Notes: generated by a model from the letters alone, not told the origin. DNA of 64,000 nt from Kineosporia babensis (GCF_021129305.1 NZ_JAJOMB010000005.1:352420-416419); one strand, 5' to 3'; numbered from the stretch's first letter, positions 6,800 through 16,620 are shown. Numbers and translations are program-made.

Positions 6800-9106
6800 G
6801 TGACCCAGGACGAACCGCAGCACAGCCAGCCGACCGAAACCGCGCCCAGCATCTCGCCGCTGCGGATCACCGTCACCTTCGTCTTCACCGTGGCTCTGGT
6901 GCTGGCCGAGTTCGCCCTGCTGGTGGGGGTGTACAAGCGCGACGAGCCGGTGCAGCGCCAGCAGGTCCGCCAGGCCGCCCTCGAACAGCAGGTGGCCGGC
7001 ACGATCAGCGCCCTCAGCCGCTCGGCCGACGCGGACCGGGCCGGGGCCCAGGCCGATCTGGTGATCACCCAGCTCGTGCCGCAGACCAAGCGCTCGCTCG
7101 ACCAGCTCGCCGACGCCGGGCTGGGTCAGGACGACCTGGCCGGCACCCGTCAGGCGATCAACGACCTGGCGGCTGCCCCGGGTGACACCGAGCGGCTGGC
7201 CGCACTCTCCGGGCAGGCCCGGGCCCTCGGCTCCGAACTCGCCGACCGCCACCGCCGGCTCGACCGCCAGGCCCAGCTGATCTACGCGGGCCTGCTGGTG
7301 GTGGTCTCGATCGGCTGGTTCATCTGGTTCCGCCGGCTGGTGCAACGCCACCGCGCCCTGCAGCAGGCGGTCACCGCGCAGGAGGCCTTGAGCGCCAGTG
7401 AACAGCGGTTGCTCGCGCTGGTGCAGAACGGCACCGACGTGGTCACCGTGTTCGACCTGGACACCCGGACCAGCTTCGTCAGCCCGTCGGCCCGGGCCGT
7501 GCTCGGGGTGAGCGCGGCCGAGCTCACCGGCACCCGGCTGTCCGCCCTGCTGCAGCCCGAGGACGTGAACCGGCTGGTGCATCTGCTGGTCACGCTCAAG
7601 CCCGGGGCGGACGCGGCGGTCAAGCTCTGGATGCGCCACGCCGACGGCCGGATGCTGGTGGTCGAGGGCATGCTGGCCAACCTGCTGCACGAGCACGTGG
7701 TGGGCGGATTCGTCCTGACTTTCCGTGACGTCACCGAGCGCCAGGCCCTCGAGGAACGGCTCACCCACCAGGCTTTTCACGATTCGCTGACCGGCCTGGC
7801 GAACCGTCAGCTGTTCGCCGACCGGCTCTCGCACGCCCTGGCCCGGCGGGCCGGCACCGCCCAGCCGCTGGTGGTGCTGTTCGTCGACCTGGACGACTTC
7901 AAGCAGATCAACGACCGGCTCGGCCACGGCACCGGCGACCGGGTGCTGGAGGCGGTCGGCCGCCGGATCCGGACCGCGACCCGGGCCGGTGACACCGCGG
8001 CCCGGCTGGGCGGCGACGAGTTCGCGGTGCTGATGGAGGGCGCGAGCCTGCGCGACGCCGAGGACCTGGCCGACCGGCTCCTCCGGCTGGTGGCCGAGCC
8101 GATCGTGCTGGACGGCACCCGGATGCCGGTGACCGCGAGCATCGGGCTGGCCGAGGCGGTCCCCGGCGAGATCAGCAGCGAAGAGGCGCTGCGTAACGCC
8201 GACGTGGCGATGTACTCGGCCAAGGATCGCGGCCCCTCGACGGTGGCCGCGTACGACTCCCGGCTGCACGCCGAGGCGCTGGACCGGCTGGAGCTGCGGG
8301 CCGATCTGCAGCGGGCGATCTTCCAGAACGAACTGGTGCTGCACTACCAGCCCACGGTCGAGCTGGAGACCGGGCGGATCACCGGTTTCGAGGCCCTGGT
8401 GCGCTGGCAGCACCCGGTGCGCGGGCTGCTCTCCCCCGCTTCGTTCGTGCCGATGGCCGAGGAGACCGGGCTGGTGGTGCAGCTGAACACCTGGGTGCTG
8501 TTCCAGGCCTGCCGGTTCGCCGCGGTGCTGCAGAACGACTGGCGGCGCCCGACCATGTCGGTCAACATCTCGGCCCAGCAGCTGGTGCGCACCGATTTCG
8601 TGGAACAGGTGAACCGGGCGCTGTCGGAGTCCGGCCTGAGCGCCGACCGGCTGACCCTGGAGATCACCGAGAGCGTGGTGCTGCAGGATCTTGAGGACGT
8701 CGTCCCGCGGCTTTCGCAGCTGCGGGACCGGGGGATCCGGGTGGCGATCGACGACTTCGGCACCGGGTACAGCTCGCTGGCCTACCTGACCGAGCTGCCG
8801 ATCGACGTGCTGAAGGTGGACAAGTCGTTCATCGACCGGGTGGCCTCGGACGCCCAGGGCGCCAGCGTGACCGAGGCGATCATCTCGATGAGCCACACGA
8901 TGAACCTCTCGACCGTGGCCGAGGGGGTGGAGGTGGCCGAGCAGGCGGCCTGGCTGCGCCAGGTGCGGTGCCCGATCGGCCAGGGCTACTACTGGTCCCG
9001 GCCGGTGGACGAGAACGGCGTGCACGACCTGCTCACCCGTCCGACGAACGAGCTGGGCGGCTCCGCCGATCTCGTCTCCTACCGGGCCGTGGCGCCCTTC
9101 TCCTGA
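6800..9106 (+). CDS. Membrane-bound bifunctional PAS-GGDEF-EAL protein (cyclic di-GMP turnover)
   Basis: This 768-residue protein has an N-terminal membrane segment (TFVFTVALVLAEFALLVGVY), an extracytoplasmic helical region of about 110 residues, a second membrane segment (LIYAGLLVVVSIGWFIWF), a PAS domain (about 200-315), a GGDEF domain and an EAL domain. The cyclase motif is intact (RLGGDEFAVL) and so is the phosphodiesterase motif (FEALVRWQHP, with DDFGTGYSSL and AEGVE), so it could both make and degrade cyclic di-GMP in response to an external or PAS-sensed signal. GTG 6800 has GGGGAGGG about 9 bases upstream. Downstream secreted or anchored glycosidases and a flippase are plausible, unproven outputs. 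Confidence 0.95.
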   Translation: MTQDEPQHSQPTETAPSISPLRITVTFVFTVALVLAEFALLVGVYKRDEPVQRQQVRQAALEQQVAGTISALSRSADADRAGAQADLVITQLVPQTKRSLDQLADAGLGQDDLAGTRQAINDLAAAPGDTERLAALSGQARALGSELADRHRRLDRQAQLIYAGLLVVVSIGWFIWFRRLVQRHRALQQAVTAQEALSASEQRLLALVQNGTDVVTVFDLDTRTSFVSPSARAVLGVSAAELTGTRLSALLQPEDVNRLVHLLVTLKPGADAAVKLWMRHADGRMLVVEGMLANLLHEHVVGGFVLTFRDVTERQALEERLTHQAFHDSLTGLANRQLFADRLSHALARRAGTAQPLVVLFVDLDDFKQINDRLGHGTGDRVLEAVGRRIRTATRAGDTAARLGGDEFAVLMEGASLRDAEDLADRLLRLVAEPIVLDGTRMPVTASIGLAEAVPGEISSEEALRNADVAMYSAKDRGPSTVAAYDSRLHAEALDRLELRADLQRAIFQNELVLHYQPTVELETGRITGFEALVRWQHPVRGLLSPASFVPMAEETGLVVQLNTWVLFQACRFAAVLQNDWRRPTMSVNISAQQLVRTDFVEQVNRALSESGLSADRLTLEITESVVLQDLEDVVPRLSQLRDRGIRVAIDDFGTGYSSLAYLTELPIDVLKVDKSFIDRVASDAQGASVTEAIISMSHTMNLSTVAEGVEVAEQAAWLRQVRCPIGQGYYWSRPVDENGVHDLLTRPTNELGGSADLVSYRAVAPFS

Positions 9107-9107
9107 C

Positions 9108-9123
9108 CGGCCTACGCAGGCCG
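9108..9123. terminator. Short hairpin between convergent genes
   Basis: CGGCCT and AGGCCG form a 6-bp stem with the loop ACGC in the 18-base gap between the convergent GGDEF-EAL and SprT-like genes. It is a possible short bidirectional terminator. Confidence 0.35.
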
Positions 9124-9124
9124 C

Positions 9125-9856
9125 TCAGTAGCGTTCCACCTGGGCGAACGGCACGGTGAGCAGCTGCCGCCGGACCTGGACGTGGTACCGGGTGCGGCCG
9201 ATCTTGACCACCTTGCCGAGCGCCCCCGAGTACTTGCCCGGGCAGATCAGCCGGACCCGGGTACCGATCGGGAACAGGGCAGCGTCGCGCCCGGTGACGG
9301 CCGGTTCGGGAATCGCCCCGCGGGCCGCCACCGCCGGCTCGGGCCGGGCCCGGACCCGGGCCGCGATCCAGCGCCGCTCGGCCACGTAGCTGGGGTGCAT
9401 CGGCACCACCTCGCCGTTGCGCGTCCAGTCCAGCAACGCGTCCGGATCGAAGGTGCGTGAGCATTCCCCACAGGACTGCACCCGGACCGGCTGGCGGTGC
9501 CGGGTGATCGAGTGCCCACGGGCGCAGGTGCCCTTCCACGGCCCGGGTGGGCGGGGCGCGTCGACCGGCAGGCACCGGGTGCCCGAGCAGCCGATCGCCC
9601 GGGCCCGGGCCTGCCATACCTCGTCGTGCCCGTGGTGCGGGCCGACCTGTGCGTGCGCGATCTCGTGCAACACCGTCTCGGTGACCTCGGCCCTGCTGTG
9701 CAACTGGGCCAGGACCCGGCTCAGCCCGATCTCCCGGGGTTCGGCCCGGCAGATGCCGGCCCTGGTCTTGGCGTTGTCGAAGACAAGGCGCCAGTCGGAA
9801 AGCCCGTGATGCCGCATGAGCCCGACCGCGAGTGCCCGCGCCTGGATGAGCTCCAC
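9125..9856 (-). CDS. SprT-like metalloprotease with zinc ribbon
   Basis: The 243-residue protein has the SprT-like zinc protease signature: TETVLHEIAHAQVG (HExxH) followed by HDEVWQARARAIGCSG, where the His is the likely third ligand. A four-cysteine zinc ribbon follows (C-S-G-T-R-C, G-T-C-A-R-G-H, SCGECSRTF). The C-terminal about 60 residues (FPIGTRVRLICPGKYSGALGKVVKIGRTRYHVQV) look like a small beta-barrel of KOW/SH3 type. SprT-like proteins include the eukaryotic DNA-protein crosslink protease Spartan; the bacterial substrate is unknown. It is convergent with the GGDEF-EAL gene. Confidence 0.87.
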   Translation of the reverse strand: MELIQARALAVGLMRHHGLSDWRLVFDNAKTRAGICRAEPREIGLSRVLAQLHSRAEVTETVLHEIAHAQVGPHHGHDEVWQARARAIGCSGTRCLPVDAPRPPGPWKGTCARGHSITRHRQPVRVQSCGECSRTFDPDALLDWTRNGEVVPMHPSYVAERRWIAARVRARPEPAVAARGAIPEPAVTGRDAALFPIGTRVRLICPGKYSGALGKVVKIGRTRYHVQVRRQLLTVPFAQVERY

Positions 9857-10036
9857 CCTTGCCGCTCCCTACCGACGTTCCTCTCAGGTGGAGATGAGAC
9901 TAGGCGTACCCACCGACAACTTGGGCCGCGCCAGGCGATTCTGTGGAAAAGTTCTTCCAGCGGCGAACATCACTGTCTGCCACGACTTTTCAACTGGAGG
10001 CAATCGAGCGCACAATACGCTGCGAAAGCTGCAGGA

Positions 10037-11077
10037 TCACTTCTTCACCTGGGCCAGCCGGATCGCGGAGCGGACCTGTTTGCGGTACTCCGCGCGGGCC
10101 TTCGGGTTCAGGCTGAGTGCACCGGCGTGGGCCGGGTCCGGGGAGTTGAAGTACGCCTCGTACGCGAGGTTCGCCCGGTTCTCCCGGAAGAAGCCGAACA
10201 TCTTCTTCATGTAGTTGGCGTTGTCCCCACCGCCGTTGCCCTTCCAGGCGTACCCGGGGTACAGCCCCCACTCGGCCATGCTCAGCCGCTTGCCCTTGCG
10301 CTTGGCGAACCGGGCCCAGTAGCGCAACCCCTGGTTGCCGTTCAGCTGCTTGTCCCAGCCGGCCTTGGTGGTCACCGCCGGGTAGCCGTCGTAACTGTCG
10401 ATGCCCACGTAGTCCACGTACTTCTTACCCGGCCAGGCCCGGGTGGCGTCGCTCAGGGCATCGCCGATCCCCCGGTTCACCGACCAGTCCCAGCGCAGCC
10501 CGGGGGCCTTCGACTCGGCCGAGCCGACCACGTGCCGCCAGCACTTCACGAAGTGCACCGGGTTGTAGGCCGCCCAGGCCACCCAGGTGCCGTTGAACTC
10601 CCAGGCCAGGCGCACGACGGTGCGGTTGGCCATGCCGGAACGGGCGGCGTTCTCGCCGAACGTGCGCCAGTACTTGTTGTACTTGCCCCGGGCGCAGGCG
10701 GCCAGCGAGTAGCCCCCGACCTCCGGGAACGGTGCACTGCTGATCACCAGGGTCTGCCGGGCGTCCTTCCAGGTGTGCCACAGCCAGGTCGGGCTGGAGA
10801 TCTCGCCCCAGTTGGCCCGGCCGGAGTACGTCACGGCCACGTCCGAGCGGGCCCCGCGTTGCTTGCCGAAGTCGGCCTGCGCCGAGGGAACGTACTCGGG
10901 CATGTACGCGCCGCTGGCCCAGGCCATGCCCGAGAGCTTGCGTGGCAGCTTGGGCGGCGTCGCGGCGGTGGCCGGCGGGGCTGTCCCCGCGGTCAGGGTG
11001 GTGACGGCCAGGGCGGCGGCCATCCCCAGACCGATCGAAGTGACAAGTCCGGACCGAACCCAGCGTCTGGTTTTCAC
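10037..11077 (-). CDS. Secreted glycoside hydrolase, GH26-like (endo-beta-mannanase type)
   Basis: The 346-residue product begins with a typical actinobacterial signal peptide (VKTRRWVRS, hydrophobic core, then APPATAATPP). The mature part matches GH26-type TIM-barrel enzymes: RLAWEFNGTWVAW holds the likely acid/base Glu and LSMAEWGLYPG the likely nucleophile Glu; DYVGIDSYDGYP is another conserved strand end. Such enzymes cut beta-mannans or related beta-glycans outside the cell. GTG 11077 is chosen for the upstream GGGGA; GTG 11095 is in frame but lacks a site and would add residues before the signal peptide. Substrate is not fixed by sequence. Confidence 0.85.
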   Translation of the reverse strand: MKTRRWVRSGLVTSIGLGMAAALAVTTLTAGTAPPATAATPPKLPRKLSGMAWASGAYMPEYVPSAQADFGKQRGARSDVAVTYSGRANWGEISSPTWLWHTWKDARQTLVISSAPFPEVGGYSLAACARGKYNKYWRTFGENAARSGMANRTVVRLAWEFNGTWVAWAAYNPVHFVKCWRHVVGSAESKAPGLRWDWSVNRGIGDALSDATRAWPGKKYVDYVGIDSYDGYPAVTTKAGWDKQLNGNQGLRYWARFAKRKGKRLSMAEWGLYPGYAWKGNGGGDNANYMKKMFGFFRENRANLAYEAYFNSPDPAHAGALSLNPKARAEYRKQVRSAIRLAQVKK

Positions 11078-11200
11078 GACATCCCCGAGGCACACAGAAC
11101 CCGATTGGCTACTTGACGTGAACGTAGCACTCCGCTGCGTGACTACTGAGGCTCGCGTGTCCCCCAGTCGGCCGAGTTCCTCCTGGTCAAAAGCAGATGT

Positions 11201-12640
11201 TCAGTTCGGCAGCTCGGCGGCGGCCAGCACCACGAGCGCGTCCGACCAGGTGAGTGGGGCCGGAAAGGCCGGTTCACCGTTGCTGAGCACCTTTTCCGGG
11301 ATCGACCCGAACGCGGTGCGGTGATCGCTCAGCCAGCTCATCCAGGCCGTCGCCCGTTCTGTGTCGCCGATCGCAGCGGCAGTCAGGGCGAACAACGACG
11401 TCTGGGGCGACCAGCTGACCCCGTCGTTTCGCCACCCCACGCCAGGGGCCAGCCCTCCGGAGATGCGGCTCATCCCCAGCGCCGCCCGCTCCCAGGCCTG
11501 GACGACCGGCTTGCGCGCCTTGGCCGTGAACGGCGGAAGCAGGAAAGCGACCGACGCGTCACGCTGATGCCCGCCGAGTTCCCGCGGGTACCCGTAGGCG
11601 CCGTACCGGACGTCGATGCTCTGCTCGAGCTTCTTGGCCCGCACCGCGGCGGATCGGGCGGTGGTGCGCGCTCCCAGCCGTTCCTGAAGCTCCGCGGCCG
11701 AACGCAGCCCCAGCGCGATCGGCGCGGCCGTGCCCAGACTCAGCCGGTACATGGACACTTCCCAGTAGTCCTGCGAGTGCGGCGGTAACGCGTCCGGCCC
11801 GTCGGTGAGCCGCAGCAGCGCATCGGTAGATGCGTCGATCGTCGGCCGCAGCCGGGTCAGCACCTGTTCGGCCTCCGCCTCGGGAAGCGTGTCGAGCAGT
11901 TCCACCGCCGCCCACAGCACCCAGCCGACGCCGTCGTTCTGCTTGCCGCGATCGTCGGGTACCCCGCCCTCGTCCGGTCGATAGCGGGCCTCGAACACCC
12001 CGTCCTCAGGTTGTTGCCGTTGCAGGAACTCCAGGATCCGCAGGGCGTCGTCCGGATGACCGGTGCCGGCCAGCGCGACCGCCGCGAACGATGCGTCGCG
12101 CGGCCAGACGTAACGCCAGGGACCGGCCCAGCCGGCCAGCATCGCCCCGTTGTCCAGCAGGTGGGTGTGAATGTCGAGCAGTGCGGTGCGGACCATGTCC
12201 TCATAGGGGCCGCCCTGGCCCGGGATCACCCCGGACTCCAGCCATTCTCGCTGCTGGGCGGCCAGCTCCTCGGACCGGGCGACGTCGTCCACCGAGACCG
12301 TGGTGCGAGTCAGGACGGCCGCGGAATCCGCGGTCAGCACCCGGGTTCCCGGATGGAACTGCACCTGCGCCGGATCGGTCTCCGGCGGGATCAGGATCCG
12401 CTCGCCGTCCGGCGCGATCGCCACGACCTGGCTCATCAGCCGCAGTACGGCGTTCTCGGAGTGCTCCTGCCGCTGCTCGTGCCAGACCACCAGGCCGCTG
12501 ATCACCAGCAGCACCGAAGTCACGGCGAGCAGCCGCAGCGGCCGGTCGCGGCGACGCCGGCGGACTGGGCGCGCTTCCTCGGAGGGCTGCGCGACATCCA
12601 TGTCGGCCGGACACTCGGAAGCCAGAAGCGGCACACTCAC
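11201..12640 (-). CDS. Membrane-anchored GH15-like glycoside hydrolase
   Basis: This 479-residue protein has a basic N-terminus (ARPVRRRRRDRP) and one membrane segment (LRLLAVTSVLLVISGLVVW), placing the rest outside the cell. The exported domain is an alpha/alpha toroid related to GH15 glucoamylase-type enzymes: GPWRYVWPRDASFAAVAL is the diagnostic block, followed by FLQRQQPEDGVF, NDGVGWVLWAAVELL and a C-terminal GVGWRNDGVSWSPQTSLFAL segment. It likely cleaves alpha-glucosidic or similar bonds in extracellular glycans. GTG 12640 and ATG 12601 are both possible starts and neither has a clear ribosome site. It lies 123 bases upstream of the GH26-like gene on the same strand. Confidence 0.8.
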   Translation of the reverse strand: MSVPLLASECPADMDVAQPSEEARPVRRRRRDRPLRLLAVTSVLLVISGLVVWHEQRQEHSENAVLRLMSQVVAIAPDGERILIPPETDPAQVQFHPGTRVLTADSAAVLTRTTVSVDDVARSEELAAQQREWLESGVIPGQGGPYEDMVRTALLDIHTHLLDNGAMLAGWAGPWRYVWPRDASFAAVALAGTGHPDDALRILEFLQRQQPEDGVFEARYRPDEGGVPDDRGKQNDGVGWVLWAAVELLDTLPEAEAEQVLTRLRPTIDASTDALLRLTDGPDALPPHSQDYWEVSMYRLSLGTAAPIALGLRSAAELQERLGARTTARSAAVRAKKLEQSIDVRYGAYGYPRELGGHQRDASVAFLLPPFTAKARKPVVQAWERAALGMSRISGGLAPGVGWRNDGVSWSPQTSLFALTAAAIGDTERATAWMSWLSDHRTAFGSIPEKVLSNGEPAFPAPLTWSDALVVLAAAELPN

Positions 12641-12772
12641 GTGTCAACTGTGCACTACAGATGTTCTTCGCACTTGTTCGGGGACTGATCAGTAACCCAA
12701 GAGCAACGGCCGGGCCCCGACCGCTGCCTCCCGAACTCAGCTGACCTGACGATTTGTGACTTTCGGCACTTT

Positions 12773-13594
12773 TCAACCGGCGCCCTCTACCCTGCGCCAC
12801 TGGTCCGAAGTCAGGTGCGAGCCGCCCTGCGGGCCCATGTTGAGCATCCCGCCGTCCACCGGCCAGGACGCCCCGGTGACGTAGCTGGCTGCGGGCGAGG
12901 CCAGGAAGGCGATCACTGCGGCCACCTCCCGCGGATCGCCCGGACGGCCCAGCGGAACCCCGGGGCGGCGCTGCGTGTGCGGGTCCACGCCCTCGGCCTT
13001 GTTCATCGCCGTCGCGATCTCGCCCGGGGCAACGCTGTTGGCCGTGATGCCGTGTTCACCGAGTTCCAGCGCGGCGGTCTGGATCAGCGCTCCCAGTCCG
13101 GCCTTGGCCGCGTCGTACGCCGCCGCCCCGACCCGCGGCTGATGCTGGTGCACGCTGGTCACCGCGATCAGCCGGCCACCCCGCCCGGCCGTCACCATCG
13201 CCCGGGCTGCGGTCTGCAGACAGACGAACGCCCCGTCCAGATCCACCGCCACCACGCGCCGCCAGTCGTCCAGATCCATCTCCAGGAACGGCGTGGTCTG
13301 TCCCGTTCCGGCGTTGTTCACGAACACCTGGACCCCACCGAGCTCACCGATCAGTGCCTCGATCACCCCGGCGCACGAGCCCGGGTCCCCGGTGTCCAGC
13401 CGGGCCAGCGGCGCCCGGTGTCCCTGCTCCTCGATCGAGGCGGCGACCGTGCGGGCCGCGGCCTCGTCGTCGAACCAGGTCAGCCCGACATCCAGGCCCG
13501 CCGCGGCCAGAGCCAGCGCGGTGGCCTTGCCGATGCCCGACTGAGCGCCGGTCACGATCGCGGCGCGGGGCCGGAAATCGTTGTGCTCCATCAT
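12773..13594 (-). CDS. SDR-family oxidoreductase
   Basis: A classical short-chain dehydrogenase/reductase of 273 residues. It has the glycine-rich NAD(P) motif (VTGAQSGIG), the NNAG motif (VNNAGTG), catalytic Ser (AVTSVHQH), Y-D-A-A-K catalytic Tyr/Lys, and the C-terminal V-T-G-A-S-W-P-V-D-G-G-M motif. These point to a cytoplasmic NAD(P)-dependent oxidoreductase of the glucose dehydrogenase or 3-oxoacyl reductase type; the substrate cannot be assigned. It lies downstream of sulP on the same strand but is separated from it by a strong terminator-like hairpin, so it probably has its own promoter. Confidence 0.9.
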   Translation of the reverse strand: MMEHNDFRPRAAIVTGAQSGIGKATALALAAAGLDVGLTWFDDEAAARTVAASIEEQGHRAPLARLDTGDPGSCAGVIEALIGELGGVQVFVNNAGTGQTTPFLEMDLDDWRRVVAVDLDGAFVCLQTAARAMVTAGRGGRLIAVTSVHQHQPRVGAAAYDAAKAGLGALIQTAALELGEHGITANSVAPGEIATAMNKAEGVDPHTQRRPGVPLGRPGDPREVAAVIAFLASPAASYVTGASWPVDGGMLNMGPQGGSHLTSDQWRRVEGAG

Positions 13595-13617
13595 GTTCGA
13601 GGCCTCCCGAAGACGTA

Positions 13618-13653
13618 GGGGCGGATCAGGCAGGATTCTGCCTGATCCGCCCC
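13618..13653 (-). terminator. Strong intrinsic-type terminator of sulP
   Basis: A perfect 16-bp stem (13618-13633 with 13638-13653) closes on a GATT loop, 19 bases after the sulP stop and before the SDR gene. Stem and loop size are typical of an intrinsic terminator, although there is no U-tract. Confidence 0.8.
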
Positions 13654-13671
13654 CACCGGCGCCGGGAACGA

Positions 13672-15198
13672 TCAGCCGAGCTTGCCCGCCAGCCGACCGT
13701 GCATCGCCTCACTGGTCGGGTTCATCCCGACGATCGTGACCTGCTTGCCGCGCCCGGCGTACTTGGTGGTGATCGCGTCCATCGCCGCCACCGACGAGGC
13801 GTCCCAGATGTGGGCCGTGGTCAGGTCGATCACCACGCGCTCGGGATCCCCGGCGTAGTCGAACTGGTGCACCAGGTCGTTGCTGGAGGCGAAGAACAGC
13901 TGACCGTGCACCTGGTACTTCTTCACCGGGCCCTCGGGGGCGTCCGGGTCGTCCTGAGCGGTCACGCTGACCAGGTGGGCAACCCGGCGGGCGAACAGCA
14001 CGCTGGCGGTGATCACCCCGATGATCACACCGTAGGCCAGGTTGTCGGTGGCCACCGTGACGGCCACGGTGACCACCATGACCAGGGTCTCGCTGCGCGG
14101 CATCCGGCGCAGCGTGGCCGGTGCCACGCTGTGCCAGTCGAAGGTGGTGGCCGCGACCACCACCATCACCGCCACCAGCGCGACCATCGGCATGTCGGCC
14201 ACCACCGGGCCGAGCAGCAGCACCAGGATCAGCAACCAGGCGCCGGCCATGAAGGTGCTCAGCCGGTGCCGGCCGCCGTTCTGCACGTTGATCATGGTCT
14301 GGCCGATCATCGCGCAACCGCCCATCCCGCCGAAGAATCCGGCCGCCAGGTTGGCCACTCCCAGACCGGCCGACTCCCGGGTCTTGTCCGAGCCGGTGTC
14401 GGTGATGTCGTCGACCAGCTTGGCCGTCAGCAGCGTCTCCAGCAGGCCGACCAGGGCCAGGCCGAGCGCGAAGGGCAGGATGGTGGTGAGCGTCTGCAGG
14501 GTCCACGGGATGTCCGGGATCCCGGGCAGCGGCAGGCCATCGGGCAGCGCCCCCTCGTCCCCCACGGTCGGCACGTTCAGGCCCAGGCCGATCGCCAGCG
14601 CGGTCACCACCACGATCGAGATCAGCGGCGCCGGAACCGCCTTGACGAAGCGCGGGGCGAACACGATCACCACGATCGAGCCCACCAGCAGCGGGTAGAC
14701 CGCGACCGGCACGTCGAACAGGTGCGGCAGCTGGGCGCTGAAGATCAGGATGGCCAGGGCGTTGACGAAGCCGATCATCACGCTGCGCGGGATGAACCGC
14801 ATCAGCCGGGCCACCCCCAGCAGGGCCAGCACCAGCTGGATCGTCCCGCCCAGCAGCACCGCCGCGACCACGTGGTCCAGGCCGTACTCCTTGGCCAGCG
14901 GCGCGATCACCAGCGCGGTCGAGCCCGCCGCCGCGGTCACCATCGCCGGGCGCCCGCCGGTGAAGGCGATCACCACCGCCATCACGAACGAGGTGAACAG
15001 GCCGACCCGGGGGTCCAGCCCGGCCACGATCGAGAACGAGATCACCTCGGGGATCAGGGCGAAGGCGGTGACCAGACCGGCCAGCATCTCCACCCGCAGC
15101 ACGGTCCAGGAACGCAGCCACTGCGGCCGGCGCAAGGGCGCCCGGCCGAATCCGGCTCCCGATCCCGAAACCGGCGGATCGGTCACAACCGCACTCAT
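13672..15198 (-). CDS. SulP-family inorganic anion transporter with STAS domain
   Basis: This 508-residue protein is an SLC26/SulP transporter: ten or more hydrophobic segments from about residue 30 to 400, with conserved blocks LIPEVISFSIVAGLDP, GLFTSFVMAVVIAFTGGRPAM and GFFGGMGGCAMIGQT, then a C-terminal STAS domain (about 415-500; RVVIDLTTAHIWDASSVAAMD). Family members move sulfate, bicarbonate or carboxylates across the cytoplasmic membrane. The specific anion is not evident and no carbonic anhydrase domain is present. ATG 15198 has AAAGGTGG upstream. Confidence 0.93.
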   Translation of the reverse strand: MSAVVTDPPVSGSGAGFGRAPLRRPQWLRSWTVLRVEMLAGLVTAFALIPEVISFSIVAGLDPRVGLFTSFVMAVVIAFTGGRPAMVTAAAGSTALVIAPLAKEYGLDHVVAAVLLGGTIQLVLALLGVARLMRFIPRSVMIGFVNALAILIFSAQLPHLFDVPVAVYPLLVGSIVVIVFAPRFVKAVPAPLISIVVVTALAIGLGLNVPTVGDEGALPDGLPLPGIPDIPWTLQTLTTILPFALGLALVGLLETLLTAKLVDDITDTGSDKTRESAGLGVANLAAGFFGGMGGCAMIGQTMINVQNGGRHRLSTFMAGAWLLILVLLLGPVVADMPMVALVAVMVVVAATTFDWHSVAPATLRRMPRSETLVMVVTVAVTVATDNLAYGVIIGVITASVLFARRVAHLVSVTAQDDPDAPEGPVKKYQVHGQLFFASSNDLVHQFDYAGDPERVVIDLTTAHIWDASSVAAMDAITTKYAGRGKQVTIVGMNPTSEAMHGRLAGKLG

Positions 15199-15303
15199 GG
15201 GCCACCTTTCAGAAGTTCAGAACCGAACGAGACTCTAACGTTGCGGCACAGTTGCCCGATCTCAAACCGGAAGCCGCCGGCCAGAGACGTGAGTCACATT
15301 CCT

Positions 15304-16620
15304 TCAGGGCTGGACGGACGCCACGGGAACGTCCCGCCGGCGGCCGGATTCGCGCAGGAACAGCGCCCACAGCGTGAGCGCACCGATGGCGTGGGCAGCC
15401 ACCAGGCCCATCGCTGCTCCCCGGACGCCGTGCAGGTCCGCCCCCAGCAGACCCAGACCGAGCAGGAGCATGGCCTGCAGCAGGGCGACCTGCCGCAGCA
15501 GCGTCCCGTGCCCAGCCGCCCGCAGTGCCAGGCCCGGCCCACTGGCCAGCCCGAGCATCACCACCCCGACGACGGCTGGTTCCAGCACGGCGCGGGCCCC
15601 CTGCCAGGTCGGGCCGGTGAGATGGATCCCGACGGCGTCGGGCACCACCGTGATCGCCGCTCCCCACAACGCCGCCATCACGGCCAGGACGAGCCCGGTC
15701 AGCAGGGCCGGGCGGCGCAGCGGGCGGCCCTGCTGCACCCAGGTGTCGAACCGCGAGGCCAGCAGCGAACCGGTGGCGGTGATCGCCACGTAGGCCGGCA
15801 CCAGGAACATCTGCGCGGCCCACAACGAGCCGATCGCGGCCAGCCCGACCACGGCCCCGATCAGGCAGTAGGCCAGGTAGAGGGCACCCAGGCTGAGCAC
15901 GTACTCCAGGCTCCCCCGGACGGTCAGGTGCCGGTTCAGCGCGAACCACAGCCGGGCCTGGCGCAGCGAGGGCAGCAGCCTGGCGAGCAGACAGCCCAGG
16001 CCCGCGGTGAGCAGGGCGACCGCGCCCCAGCCGAGGGTGATCGGGAACATCGAGTCGTGGTCGGCGGCGACCAGCAGGCCGACCACGCCGAACTGGGCTC
16101 CGGCGCCGCTGAGGCCGAGCGCGAAGGCGGGCGCCGGGCGTCCGGCTGCGATGAAGACGAAGCGCAAGGCGTCCTGCACCAGCAGACCGGGCAGCGCCAG
16201 ACCGATCGCGAACAGTGCCATCCCCAGGTCCCGCCCGGGCAGCAGGGCCGCGGCCAGGCAGCACAGCAGACCGGTGACCAGGCCGAGCAGGACCGCGGCG
16301 CCGGTCGCCTCCTTGGCCGCCTGCCGGCGCACCCGGGGCACCACGTCGCTGAACTGGATCAGGAAGACGTCACTGACCATCGCCCGGGACAGGCCGAGCA
16401 CGAACCCGGAGGCCAGCAGGGCCACGCCGAACACGCCGAAGTGGCTCACCCCGACGCTGCGGGCCACCACGAACGACAGCCCGACCACGCTCAGGCCGGA
16501 GAGAATCTGGTCGGCGACCTTCCACCAGGCGCGGGCGCGCATCGGATCCACCGCCTGCCCGGGCTGCGCCGTTTCGGACATCACGCCCGCACCGGCCCCC
16601 ACGAGCTGCGTCACCATCAC
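15304..16620 (-). CDS. Polysaccharide-flippase-like membrane protein (Wzx/MATE-type)
   Basis: The 438-residue protein has about twelve hydrophobic segments and the general layout of the polysaccharide biosynthesis flippase superfamily, beginning with ARAWWKVADQILSGLSVVGLSFVVARSVG near the N-terminus, a common feature of Wzx-like proteins. It would move lipid-linked glycans or similar substrates across the membrane. No glycosyltransferase or polymerase gene is adjacent, so its pathway is unclear; the nearby glycosidases are the only glycan genes. Assignment is by topology and N-terminal pattern. Confidence 0.75.
   Translation of the reverse strand: MMVTQLVGAGAGVMSETAQPGQAVDPMRARAWWKVADQILSGLSVVGLSFVVARSVGVSHFGVFGVALLASGFVLGLSRAMVSDVFLIQFSDVVPRVRRQAAKEATGAAVLLGLVTGLLCCLAAALLPGRDLGMALFAIGLALPGLLVQDALRFVFIAAGRPAPAFALGLSGAGAQFGVVGLLVAADHDSMFPITLGWGAVALLTAGLGCLLARLLPSLRQARLWFALNRHLTVRGSLEYVLSLGALYLAYCLIGAVVGLAAIGSLWAAQMFLVPAYVAITATGSLLASRFDTWVQQGRPLRRPALLTGLVLAVMAALWGAAITVVPDAVGIHLTGPTWQGARAVLEPAVVGVVMLGLASGPGLALRAAGHGTLLRQVALLQAMLLLGLGLLGADLHGVRGAAMGLVAAHAIGALTLWALFLRESGRRRDVPVASVQP

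Noticed and set aside
15304..16620. Exopolysaccharide biosynthesis locus
   Set aside because: The flippase and glycosidases are present but no glycosyltransferase, polymerase or sugar-nucleotide gene is nearby.
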